Shown: piece after piece, positions 8,325 through 15,742 of the stretch | How the letters are laid out: each line of letters begins with the position of its first letter | How positions within the stretch are numbered: the stretch's first letter is position 1 | Assembly (NCBI GenBank): GCA_963844115.1 | Contig: CAWJNN010000023.1 | Coordinates: forward strand, 62,001-126,000 | DNA length: 64,000 nucleotides | Direction of reading: 5' to 3' | DNA from: CS4-C045 sp963844115 | GTDB taxonomy: Bacteria; Planctomycetota; Planctomycetia; Pirellulales; UBA7805 | Made by a program: the position numbers and the translations under genes | Notes under the pieces: model-generated | The model's database searches: none | Told to the model about the DNA's origin: nothing | The model's input: only the letters and a program-made list of their open reading frames with translations

Positions 8325-8580
8325 CTTTCATCCTGAAGCAACCGCGGAACTTGCCGAATCTGCCGACTGGTACGCCGAACACAGTTCGGCGGCGTCGCGC
8401 AACTTTCTTGTTGCGGTCGACGTCGCAGTTGCTTCAATTGTCAGCGATCCCAAACGCTTCGTACACATAGACGAACGGCATCAAGCCTGCAGCGTAATCA
8501 AGTTTCCGTTTCAGATCGTATATCGTAACGATGGTCATCGAATCATAGTGATTGCGCTCCACGCTCCTACGAAGTGTTGA
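8302..8580 (+). CDS. ParE/RelE-family toxin with altered C-terminus
   Basis: A 92-residue toxin: MTVDFHPEATAELAESADWYAEHSSAASRNFLVAVDVAVASI...PKRFVHIDERHQACSVIKFPFQIVYRNDGHRIIVIAL. The RelE-like fold pattern is intact up to the last strand. Starts at 8302 and 8314 are both possible, and either overlaps the antitoxin. Relatives usually finish with a basic AHxxRRPGYW-like tail, but this one ends HAPTKC. From 8562 another frame encodes a membrane-protein fragment, so the end may have been replaced by recombination. Activity may be altered. Confidence 0.8.
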   Translation: MAFAMTVDFHPEATAELAESADWYAEHSSAASRNFLVAVDVAVASIVSDPKRFVHIDERHQACSVIKFPFQIVYRNDGHRIIVIALHAPTKC

Positions 8581-8756
8581 TCCCGCTCATCATCTGGGCG
8601 ATCATGTTCGAGCTTATTCTGCCTCGCGTTGAGCCGTTCGCGAACTTCGCGGTGTCAGACCCCGCCGACATCTTCTTTTACACTCTTGGCGCGTGCGTTG
8701 CCTGGTCGTTCTGGAGTCTCTGGTATCGCGAGCATTCTCCACAACCAGTCGGATGA
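8562..8756 (+). pseudogene. C-terminal fragment of a small membrane protein
   Basis: The frame RSYEVLIPLIIWAIMFELILPRVEP...DIFFYTLGACVAWSFWSLWY holds two hydrophobic helices and a terminator codon at 8754-8756, but has no good start: only a GTG at 8574, inside the toxin gene, is available. It resembles the C-terminal end of small VanZ-like/hypothetical multi-helix membrane proteins, a weak resemblance by eye. I read it as the surviving 3' end of a former cassette whose 5' part was lost when the toxin cassette joined it near base 8560. It precedes attC site 3 directly, as a cassette gene should. Confidence 0.5.
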
Positions 8757-8801
8757 TGGGAAAAAGCAGCGACCACTTTTCACAAACTACCCACTATAGC
8801 C

Positions 8802-9619
8802 GCCCAAATCGGGTAGCCGGGGGCCTTGCGGCCCCCAGCCCCCACACCACCTAGCATGCGCTTTAACGCACTAGGCGATTCGAGTCGCGTTTTAAACGGC
8901 CGCTTACACAGCAACGTCCGTCCAAGCCAGCTTTCTCGTTGGCCGCCGCTGACGATTAACCACCTAGTGGCTCAAGCTCGGCAGAACCGGCTTGACGTAG
9001 CGAGGTCAACAAGGCACGTACTTGCGCGTCTCGTTCCGGCCTTCCTCGTCCGAGTGGCGTATCGGATCGAGTACTATGCCTTCTGCTGACTTCTGCCCAA
9101 CACCGAGTTGCTTGCGCATGCACGGCCCTGGCTTTCGGGCAAGCCCTACTCACGGGTACGTCGGGCAGATCTCCCCGGATAAGAACGTGAATCCCGGCGC
9201 GCGGGACACAAGCTCGTCATTTACCTTGCTGCCTTGCTGGGAACGGCTTCGTGATGCTTGGCCCACTCGCCTCGGCAACCTGGCCTTCTATGACGTTTCT
9301 GTACGTAGTCTCGCAGGTCTTGGCGCCGGCTTCCTTCCCACGGTCGGTCGCCCTTCCGCAGTTGCCTTCGACTCGTACTTTGTCGATCGGAGCTATCCAC
9401 TTGGCATATTGGCCTCCTTAAGACTCCCAGTTTCGTACAGGGGACTTGCACCCCATAAGTTCACGCCCATGCTGGGCGTACCAAGGTGTTGCGGCAAAGT
9501 CTGGCTGCGCCAGATCACCTTCGGCGTTTGGCTGACTGGGGGCGTTGTCATAGAATAATCTGGTTGTATTGAGTTTTCTCCCTTGGTGTTGGCGGTGACC
9601 GCCAGACCAACCGTTGGGC
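8802..9619 (+). repeat. attC site 3, split by a group IIC intron
   Basis: The left end, GCCCAA (8802-8807), and the remainder from 9482 become a contiguous GCCCAACAAGGTG once bases 8808-9481 are removed. The right box is GTTGGGC (9613-9619), an exact reverse complement of GCCCAAC. Inner boxes GGTGTTGCGG and CCGCCAGACC pair at eight of ten positions. Reconstructed length is about 144 bases, the same as the other sites. Confidence 0.85.
8808..9481 (-). mobile_element. ORF-less group IIC intron inserted in an attC site
   Basis: Read on the minus strand, the 674-nt element starts GTACGCCCAGCATGGGCGTG (a GTGYG-like 5' end with one change). It has the domain I word GGGGTGCAAGTCCCC and near the 3' end a domain V-like hairpin (GCCTAGTGCG, loop TTAA, GCGCATGCTAGGT) followed by GGTGTGGGGGC. 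A domain VI hairpin GGGGGCCGCAAGGCCCCC then leads to an end in CCCGAT. The flanking exons are CCTTG and TTGGGCGG, i.e. insertion inside TTGTT of the attC bottom strand, the known target of group IIC-attC introns. No reverse transcriptase frame is present. It would need a protein in trans. Antisense open frames inside it are spurious. Confidence 0.85.
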
Positions 9620-9646
9620 GATCCGAGGTACAATGGAGATGAAGAC

Positions 9647-9883
9647 ATGCCGACGGTTCTGAGAAGTGGACCCTACCGGTTCTACTTCTACAGCCACGAA
9701 CCGAATGAGCCGCCGCATGTACACGTGGATCGAGACGATGATTCCGCGAAGTTTTGGCTGCAACCGATCAGTCTGGCTCGCAATCTCGGATTCCGCGGAC
9801 ACGAGCTTCGTGAAATTGAACGGATCATTAGCGACCATCAACAAGAACTCCTGGAGGCCTGGAATGGCCGGTTCGGAAATTAA
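9647..9883 (+). CDS. DUF4160 protein (cassette gene)
   Basis: A 78-residue DUF4160-family protein. The family core PYRFYFYSHEPNEPPHVHVDRDD..AKFWLQPISLARNLGF is followed by RGHELREIERIISDHQQELLEAWNGRF. DUF4160 genes usually precede DUF2442 genes and the pair is thought to behave like a toxin-antitoxin module, though I know of no settled function. The ATG at 9647 is 27 bases after the attC right box, and GGAGATGAAGAC lies just upstream as a possible ribosome site. The gene overlaps the next one by 20 bases. Confidence 0.85.
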   Translation: MPTVLRSGPYRFYFYSHEPNEPPHVHVDRDDDSAKFWLQPISLARNLGFRGHELREIERIISDHQQELLEAWNGRFGN

Positions 9884-10148
9884 GCCTGGCGAACGCGTTA
9901 AAGACGTTCATTTCAGCGATGACACGTTCAGCGTCGATTTGGTGGACGGCCGCACGATTACCGTGCCCTATGCTTGGTATCCTCGGCTGCTCCATGCGTC
10001 CCCAGAGCATCGCGCAAACTGGACGCCGTGTGGCGGTGGTTTCGGAATCCATTGGCCTGATCTCGACGAGGACTTGAGCACAGAAGGACTATTGCGGGGC
10101 GCGCCTGCGCCGCGCGAGGCTGAGCCAGCACGCGGTCGCCCAACATAG
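9864..10148 (+). CDS. DUF2442 protein (cassette gene)
   Basis: A 94-residue DUF2442-family protein: KDVHFSDDTFSVDLVDGRTITVPYAWYPRLLHASPEHRANW...GGFGIHWPDLDEDLSTEGLLRG is the full family signature. Its start overlaps the DUF4160 gene, supporting a functional pair. After GLLRG the protein runs on for 14 residues encoded by sequence leading into attC site 4, and the stop codon lies inside that site's left end (10146-10148). Use of the attC itself for the stop is common in integron cassettes. Function is unknown. DNA binding has been suggested for the family but is not shown by this sequence. Confidence 0.87.
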   Translation: MAGSEIKPGERVKDVHFSDDTFSVDLVDGRTITVPYAWYPRLLHASPEHRANWTPCGGGFGIHWPDLDEDLSTEGLLRGAPAPREAEPARGRPT

Positions 10149-10275
10149 CATGGCCGCAAAGCCGCTGCGCGGTCGCCTTCCTTCTTTCACAACGCGGGCT
10201 CGCGTAATAAAATCAATTGTCAATCCACATCGCTCGCTTCGTTTACGGCGGCGACTGCCATGCTTCCCGTTGGCA
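10138..10275 (+). repeat. attC site 4
   Basis: Left box GCCCAAC (10138-10144), right box GTTGGCA (10269-10275). CATGGCCGC and GCGGC on the left pair with GCGGC...CATGC on the right. It shares GCCGCTGCGCGG and CGCTCGCTTCG with site 1. Length 138 bases. Confidence 0.75.
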
Positions 10276-10287
10276 GTTCTACATCGA

Positions 10288-10788
10288 ATGTCTGCCACCC
10301 TCAGCTACCGTGAAACTGCCGACTTTTTCCTTCTAGCCATGGAGACCTGCTGCCGCAGTTCGCCGCTCGTTCCCAGTGAGAGCGTAATTCGCTGGATCGA
10401 CAACATTGTCGCCTCGACTACGGTCCCTCAGAAATGGATGCTTGACCTGTCGATCTCAAAGAACCTCGACGATATCCTTTCCATTCTCCGCAAAGTCCCT
10501 GGCAAATCCCAACCGTTTGTCGCGACCTCCGTTTTCATAGCGTACCTCCATCGATTATGGGTCCACTACAAAATCGAGCGTGACAGGATGTGTTACGTTC
10601 TGTTCGATTGCGCTGATTACGTTGGACCGGAGCACCAGAATGCAGCAGCTAACCCCGACTCTGTACTAAGTTACTGTGTCACCTCGGACTTAGCAGCGGC
10701 CGAAACCCAAGTAGAGGTAGACACAGCGATCGAGGAATTCTGTCAGAATTTTACCGCGTTTAGACACTTAATTCCGAAAGGGGTTTAG
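10288..10788 (+). CDS. Hypothetical cassette protein, 166 residues
   Basis: The open frame begins inside attC site 4, but I place the start at the ATG 10288, giving MSATLSYRETADFFLLAMETCCRSS.... It is 13 bases after the attC right box, the usual cassette spacing. The protein is soluble-looking with alpha-helical stretches, no signal peptide and no membrane segment. The region SVFIAYLHRLWVHYKIERDRMCYVLFDCADYVGP is aromatic-rich. I recognise no family. The stop at 10786-10788 is followed within ten bases by the next attC left box. Its position between two attC sites is the only functional clue. Confidence 0.65.
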   Translation: MSATLSYRETADFFLLAMETCCRSSPLVPSESVIRWIDNIVASTTVPQKWMLDLSISKNLDDILSILRKVPGKSQPFVATSVFIAYLHRLWVHYKIERDRMCYVLFDCADYVGPEHQNAAANPDSVLSYCVTSDLAAAETQVEVDTAIEEFCQNFTAFRHLIPKGV

Positions 10789-10806
10789 CGTCCGCCTGCC
10801 AACAAG

Positions 10807-12880
10807 GTGTGGCGGGAGCGAACTGGAAATGGTTTGTAGACAAGCGGGTGTGAATCCCGCCTGGGTAATCGTTAGCCACGAGCCCAGTATCGAGTGTTGC
10901 AGCGTGGCTGGTAACAGTCACGTTGAAGCGTACACAGAAAGGTAGTGAGGATGAACGGACTGAGCTGGCTGCTCAGCCGTGAACGGTGTCAGCCCCGAAA
11001 TATTTGTAACTCATGGTGCCTGCTCAAGCGTTCCGCCACGCTGAAAGCAATATCGAACGCCGCGTTATCGGCAAGCAGCGTTCGGAGCCCCGGGGTGGTT
11101 GGCCCATTCGCACTACACACTATGTCTACAAGGCAACCAGTGAGACCCTTTTGGTTCTTGAGCCTCTGCCGAATACCAATCGGAATGGTTTGAGTATGCT
11201 TGTACAAATCGAAGAGATAAGGAAAGCAGATGACCGATAGGGAGTCGGATCACCGAATATTACCGATGACGCCGGGTAACTCCGGTCGAGGGAAGGCGGT
11301 GACGCCGACACGTAACTCAGACCTTCCACCGTCCCTACGCAGAGATGGACCCACGGTGATTGAACGGCTGAGTTACATCCATGATCGAGCCCAAGAGCAA
11401 CCCACCGCAGATTTCAACAACGTATACCACTTGTTGAAGTATGACCTGCTGTGGCTAGCTTTTCGACGGCTTAAGCGTAAGAAAGCTTCTGGTGTCGACG
11501 GACTGTCCGTTGACGACTACGAAACCAACTTGCGGAGCAATCTGCAAGACCTGGAATCGCGGTTACAGCGAGGAGCCTATCGACCTTTTCCCAGTTTGCG
11601 GAAAGACATTCCGAAAGGGAATGGCAAGACGCGACCACTGGCCCTTGTCCCTGGAAACACTGGGCCTGCGTCGAGGACAAGATCGTCCAACGAGCAATCG
11701 TGATGATCTTGGAGCAGATTTACGAAGTCGACTTTATCGACATTTCGTTCGGGTTTCGGCCCGGCTGCTCGTGCCATGACGCACTGAAAGCACTCGGGTT
11801 GAACATCGGCACGAAGCGAGTGAACTTCATTTCGGATAGCGACATACGTGCGTTCTTCGATGAAGTTAACCACGACAAACTCGTCGAGCTACTGCGAATC
11901 CGCATCTCCGACGAGCAGCTGTTGCGGTTGATCGTTCGCTTTCTCAAGGCTGGTGTGATGATCGACGGCGACTGGTGGCGAACCGACAAGGGGGTTCCCC
12001 AGGGTTCGGTTCTTTCACCGATATTGGCAAACGTGTACTTGCATTACGTGCTGGACCAATGGTTCGAGCGTGATGTGAAGCCACGTTTGCAAGGCGAAGC
12101 GTTTCTGGTTCGTTATGCGGATGACTTCATCTGTGCGTTCCAGTATTACCGCGACGCCCTCCGCTTTCAGGAGGTGCTGGCCAAACGCCTGGGCCGGTTC
12201 GGTTTGGAACTCGCCGAGGAGAAATCGCAGTTGATTCGTTTCGGCCGCTTTGCCGAACGGGACTGCCGCGAGATGAACGAAGGCACACCGCCGCCGTTCG
12301 ACTTCCTCGGTTTCTCACATTACTGCGGCCACAGCCGTGCGGGTAAGTTCAAGTTGAAAAGGAAAACGGCGAAGAAGAAGTATCGACAGAAACTGCAAGC
12401 GTTACAGGACTGGCTGCGTGCCAACCTGACGACGCCGATTGCGGAGGTCTGGGCGACGCTGAATCGCAAGCTACGCGGACACTACCAGTACTACGGGGTC
12501 AGCGATAACTGGCCCTGGTTGCTGAAGTTCCGCAAAGCCACGATTCGTTTTGGCGTGTACCTGGGTTCGCCGCCGCAGTCAGCGGAAGATGTCACCAACG
12601 GCCTTCTACGCGGAATATCTTCCGCGTCATCCAATCGCCTGCCCTCGACAATTAACGAACCTGATCGGCCGACCGGAGTCGCAGTCATGAGAAACACGGT
12701 GACAAGTGATGTGCCGGGAGCCGGATGCGTTAACTGCGCATCCCAGCGCACCGGGAGTTCTGAGAGGGGTTTGTAGCTCAATTGAACACGGTCGAGATAT
12801 TGTGACACCACCCACTGGGAAACCGGGTGGCAACAGGGAAAACAAACGTCGGCCTAAACTCGAAAGACACATTCCTACTC
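10807..12880 (+). mobile_element. Group II intron with reverse transcriptase, 3' end approximate
   Basis: The element starts GTGTGGCGGGAGCG at 10807 (GTGYG-type 5' end) directly after an attC left end. It has a structured 400-base 5' region without a convincing gene, the reverse transcriptase frame at 11230-12776, and a domain V-like segment around 12708-12760 (AGCCGGATGCG, loop TTAA, TGCGCATCC, then GGGAGTTCTGAGAGGGG). A strong hairpin follows at 12808-12830 (CCACCC/GGGTGG). The exact 3' junction cannot be fixed: it lies between about 12830 and 12885. The subtype is not certain. RT plus maturase without an endonuclease domain fits class IIC, but the orientation relative to the attC is opposite to canonical IIC-attC introns. 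Confidence 0.65.
11230..12776 (+). pseudogene. ltrA: Group II intron reverse transcriptase/maturase, frameshifted
   Basis: Two overlapping frames (11230-11703 and 11700-12776) together make a nearly complete intron-encoded protein of about 510 residues. Part one has TPGNSGRGKAVTPTR, the RT0 region and GVDGLSVDDYETNL, ending in IPKGNGKTRPLAL. Part two has EDKIVQRAIVMILEQIYEVDF (in the shifted frame), FGFRPGCSCHDALKAL, the palm motif RYADDFICAF, DKGVPQGSVLSPILANVYLHY and a maturase (GIIM) domain FDFLGFSHYCG...AEVWATLNRKLRGHYQYYG. No H-N-H endonuclease domain is seen. The break is a single-base shift near 11655-11668 (CCTGGAAACAC), so the protein is inactive as written or the base call is wrong. 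Confidence 0.85.
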
Positions 12881-13019
12881 GCCCAAGGTGCCGTCGCCGT
12901 AGGCTCCGTCATCGCCGCCTTGCTAATTTACACTTCGTCCTGTCTGCTACAATACTTGGTGACATCGAGCCGTTCGCCTTGGTGACGAGCGGCGACCACC
13001 ATCTGTACCGTTGTGCGAC

Positions 13020-13307
13020 CTAGATGTTTCGCATATCCCTGCTGCCGTGGATTACGCGCGAGACTTCGATGCCGTCAGTGATTGCCCTGAAGAACACGAC
13101 GTAATTCCCAACGCTAAACGATCGGCATCCGGGTACGCCAAACGCTTCCCGAATCGCTCCCATCTCGGGGTGCATCGCCAAGGTGTGGCACGTCTCGCGA
13201 ATCTTCGCCAGCCACTGGCGAGCCGCGTTCGGTTTGTCGCGTGCAATGTAATCGACGATGCCTTGAAGGTCGTCATCCGCTTCCGGTGCGTAGATGACGT
13301 TGGCCAC
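13020..13307 (-). CDS. ParE/RelE-family toxin (second inverted cassette)
   Basis: A 95-residue toxin, VIYAPEADDDLQGIVDYIARDKPNAARQWLAKIRETCHTLAMHPEMGAIREAFGVPGCRSFSVGNYVVFFRAITDGIEVSRVIHGSRDM. It has the ParE fold pattern and is plainly homologous to the toxin at 7372-7659, with the blocks RDKP.AA, ..C..LA..PEMG, CRSF..GNYV.FFR..DG.EV.R shared. The start is a GTG at 13307 sharing one base with the antitoxin stop. The gene ends only four bases from attC site 5, so the cassette is compact and inverted. Confidence 0.88.
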   Translation of the reverse strand: MANVIYAPEADDDLQGIVDYIARDKPNAARQWLAKIRETCHTLAMHPEMGAIREAFGVPGCRSFSVGNYVVFFRAITDGIEVSRVIHGSRDMRNI

Positions 13308-13549
13308 TATTTTTCTCCGCGCTCGATTTCGGCGATTCGCTCGTCGGCCCGTGCATACACTTGTTCCGCCGGAATACCCAAACCGGCGTCGAGTTGTGCA
13401 AACCCTTTGGCGACTTCTTCACGCAATGTCTCGCGTGCCTGCAGCATTCGCAAACCTTCGGCCAACACATCGCTTTCACTTAAGAATCGTCGCTCGGATA
13501 CCATACGCTGAACAAACGGAGCCATGTCGCTGGGAATTTGGGTTGTCAT
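13307..13549 (-). CDS. ParD-like antitoxin (second inverted cassette)
   Basis: An 80-residue protein, MTTQIPSDMAPFVQRMVSERRFLSESDVLAEGLRMLQARETLREEVAKGFAQLDAGLGIPAEQVYARADERIAEIERGEK. The SDVLAEGLRMLQARE helix and acidic tail are ParD-like and parallel the antitoxin at 7662-7907. It overlaps the toxin start by one base, giving coupled translation. The likely promoter lies in the 35 bases between it and attC site 6. It probably autorepresses like other ParD proteins, which is an inference from the family. Confidence 0.85.
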   Translation of the reverse strand: MTTQIPSDMAPFVQRMVSERRFLSESDVLAEGLRMLQARETLREEVAKGFAQLDAGLGIPAEQVYARADERIAEIERGEK

Positions 13550-13584
13550 CTCGAACCTCTTAACGATTTGCTACACTGCCGGTC

Positions 13585-13725
13585 GCCCAACACAGATTTG
13601 CCGCTAAAGCCGCTGCGCGGACGCCTTGATTTTTATTCTACCTGTTTTCCTTTGGTACAATCAACTTGTTGTTCAAACGCCTTCTCCTTCGCTACGTACG
13701 GCGTCGGCAAATCTAACCGTTAGCG
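13585..13725 (+). repeat. attC site 6
   Basis: Left box GCCCAAC (13585-13591) and right box GTTAGCG (13719-13725). Inner boxes GATTTGCCG and CGGCAAATC are perfect nine-base complements. Shared words with the other sites are GCCGCTGCGCGGACGCC and TTTGGTACAATCAACTTG. 141 bases. Confidence 0.85.
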
Positions 13726-13739
13726 GACGCTAGTCTTTC

Positions 13740-14387
13740 GTGGCTCGAACCAAACTCGTCTATCCGAAGATGCCCGGCAGTGGTGACGCACCGCTTGACC
13801 GCTGCGTGGCGTTCGAGAAGTACGACGGTACAAACCTACACTGGGTCTGGGAACCCGAACTTGGGTGGTACGCTTTTGGTACTCGCCGTGATCGTTTCGA
13901 CCTTGACGCCACCGGCATTGCGGCGTTCGCAGCCGCTCACGTTGGCCTCGAAGAGGCTGCGCCGATCTTCCTTCGGGACTTGGCCGAACCGTTAACTGAC
14001 GTTCTACGCGAACACGAGTTCTATGACTCAACCGAGATTGCAGCGTTTACTGAATTTCCCGGCCCCAATTCGTTCGCCGGTAGACACCGTGACGACGATC
14101 CCAAAAACCTTGTTCTTTTCGATATCGAAACGGCTGCCGGGTTTATGCATCCTGAAACATTCATCGACCATTTCGCTGCATTACCGATCGCGCGTGTGGT
14201 TTATCGCGGTAAACTTACGGGCTTTGCCTTCCTGGCGATCGTCACGCTGTGTGGCATCGTGTTTATTACTCGGCCAAACTTCGTCATGCACGATATTCCG
14301 CCGCAGATGTGGTTGCCCCTCTTGGTCGTTATGGCAGCAAGATTAGCGATACGATGTCCCATTGCCCGTGGTGTTCGGCCGTCGTAG
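13740..14387 (+). pseudogene. RNA-ligase-family gene, truncated and joined to a membrane segment
   Basis: The frame starts with a GTG 14 bases after attC site 6. Residues 1-160 match the RNA ligase / nucleotidyltransferase family: AFEKYDGTNLHWVW with the catalytic lysine of motif I (K-x-D-G), EFPGPNSFAGRH, NLVLFDIETAAGF, and ARVVYRGKLTG. The conserved downstream motifs carrying the second and third nucleotide-binding lysines are missing. From about 14222 the sequence changes abruptly to a hydrophobic helix (FAFLAIVTLCGIVFI) and then an unrelated tail. I infer a deletion or recombination that cut the last cassette. Ligase activity is unlikely. Confidence 0.7.
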
Positions 14388-14734
14388 ACCGGTCGAGCAT
14401 TTCAGCGGAAGGCTGATCGAGCTGTGGTGACGGTCCGCAACGGTGGCAGGCGCCGTAGTCCTTTATTGGCAGTCGCATTGGTGCTGGGGTGCCGTCGGGC
14501 GCCGCAGCGCTCGGTTCAGGCGGTCTCTGGCACAACCCAAGAAATGTTTAAAGCCCTGGCCCTCAGTGCCGTCCCGCCAGGTGCGCTGTCGTCGGATCTT
14601 TGATCGCAGTACCCTGCCGTCGCCGCTCGTGCATAATCGTCGTAACCGGCAGAGTTGTGGCGAAGCTCGGCATGCCGATCCGATGTTGATTACCGGCTAC
14701 CCTGCCGATGGCGCGGCCGTACACACATCGATAA
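14388..14734. other. Gene-free stretch at the right edge of the array
   Basis: About 350 bases with no frame that I can support and no attC-like boxes. The right end of the cassette region lies somewhere between 14222 and here. The next gene reads as ordinary chromosome. Confidence 0.4.
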
Positions 14735-15688
14735 ATGACGCGAGACATGAACATCACGCGCTTTTTCCTCTATTGCAGGGTGATCCTGCTGGTCGGCCTT
14801 GCCACCGGTTCTACGCTGTGCATGATGGCGCCGATGGTCACGGCGGGTGACCGGGTGCCGGGCGGTTCTGCCGCGACAGCGCCTGAGGTGCTGGCAGTGC
14901 CTCGCGACGAGATTTCGCTGGCCGGGGGAGCCATACGCTTTACGAGCCCACGTGGGTGGTTCGTGAGCGAGTTGCCCGCTGGTCGCCACCTGCAGGTCTG
15001 GGTGACGGCCCAGCCGTTAGCGCGTCGCGGACCGCACGACGGTGTGGCGGTTAGTTTTCACTGGCTGGGCCGACCGGCGAGCCATGAAGAACTGCGAAGT
15101 TGGGCGTTGCGGTCGGACGAAGCAGGGCGTGCGGGGCAACGACCAGGACAGAACGTCGAGCTTCGGGAGATTGCAGGTCGGCCGGGTGTTGTAACTTCCT
15201 TTGCCAATGACGATCGCAGGGCCGAGCACTTTGTAGTGGGCTTGGAAACCGGAATATTCGAATTGATCAGTACGGCTTCGCCCGCTCAGTTTGTCGCTCA
15301 ACAGAAAATTACAGCGTTGATTCTGGACGGACTGCGGCTGCAGTCGCCGCAGCTCGCGAATAGGCCAGCGGATCTCAATGCTATTGCCGCCGCTGACGCG
15401 ATCGGCCTATGGAAGAGTCTGCGTGGCCAACTTCATCTGGGCAGAGACGGCGGTATCCTGCTACGATTCGATCGGCGCGTCGGATTTCCGCTAGACGCTG
15501 AGGGCGTCTTGCGTTTTGATGCGGCACGCACGGAGATCGACGGAAGGTTTCAGGCGCAGGGTGATCTGCTGATGGTGACGTGGAGCGACGGCAGCCGAAC
15601 CATATTTCGCTGGCGAATGAACGATGGTCAACTATTGCTGACGGACCATCACGGGCGTGTTAGCCAATTGAATCGTTTGTTGGAATAG
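14735..15688 (+). CDS. Secreted hypothetical protein
   Basis: A 317-residue protein with an N-terminal signal peptide (ITRFFLYCRVILLVGLATGSTLCMMAP, cleavage probably near VTAGD). Starts at 14735 and 14747 are both possible. The first half has IRFTSPRGWFVSELPAGRHLQVWVTAQPL, resembling the PsbP/'DcrB'-like folds that occur in exported lipid-binding proteins. The second half is a beta-rich repeat region ending in TWSDGSRTIFRWRMNDGQLLLTDHHGRVSQLNRL, like lipocalin-type domains that measure fit to small molecules. These are resemblances only. The exported location is the firm conclusion. The next gene follows after 54 bases. Confidence 0.7.
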   Translation: MTRDMNITRFFLYCRVILLVGLATGSTLCMMAPMVTAGDRVPGGSAATAPEVLAVPRDEISLAGGAIRFTSPRGWFVSELPAGRHLQVWVTAQPLARRGPHDGVAVSFHWLGRPASHEELRSWALRSDEAGRAGQRPGQNVELREIAGRPGVVTSFANDDRRAEHFVVGLETGIFELISTASPAQFVAQQKITALILDGLRLQSPQLANRPADLNAIAAADAIGLWKSLRGQLHLGRDGGILLRFDRRVGFPLDAEGVLRFDAARTEIDGRFQAQGDLLMVTWSDGSRTIFRWRMNDGQLLLTDHHGRVSQLNRLLE

Positions 15689-15742
15689 CTCAAACTAGTA
15701 CGCAAACGATTGTCATCGTCACATTTCACGACAGGACCCAAC

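Larger units (their letters stand above)
10797..13016 (+). repeat. attC site 5, apparently split by a group II intron
   Basis: Left part TGCCAACAAGG at 10797-10807 is the expected left end (one base off RYYYAAC). The right part resumes near 12884 and ends in GTTGTGC (13010-13016). In the right part GGTGCCGTCGCCG (about 12885-12897) pairs with CGGCGACCACC near 12992. The centre CTGCTACAATACTTGGTGAC matches sites 2 and 6. About 2.1 kb of intron sequence lies between. A degenerate box CGCCCAAGG at about 12879 could instead be the left end, in which case the intron lies just outside. Confidence 0.55.

Noticed and set aside
9022..9558. 178-codon plus-strand frame with HGPGFRASPTHGYVGQISPDKNVN
   Set aside because: It is antisense to the group IIC intron; such frames recur wherever this intron class is present and do not encode a protein family.
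12706..13023. Small frame spanning the end of the intron
   Set aside because: It covers the domain V/VI region and the attC right half, so it is unlikely to be coding.
7000..14400. Integron integrase
   Set aside because: I looked for a tyrosine recombinase in both strands near the array and found none; the window holds only the cassette cluster.
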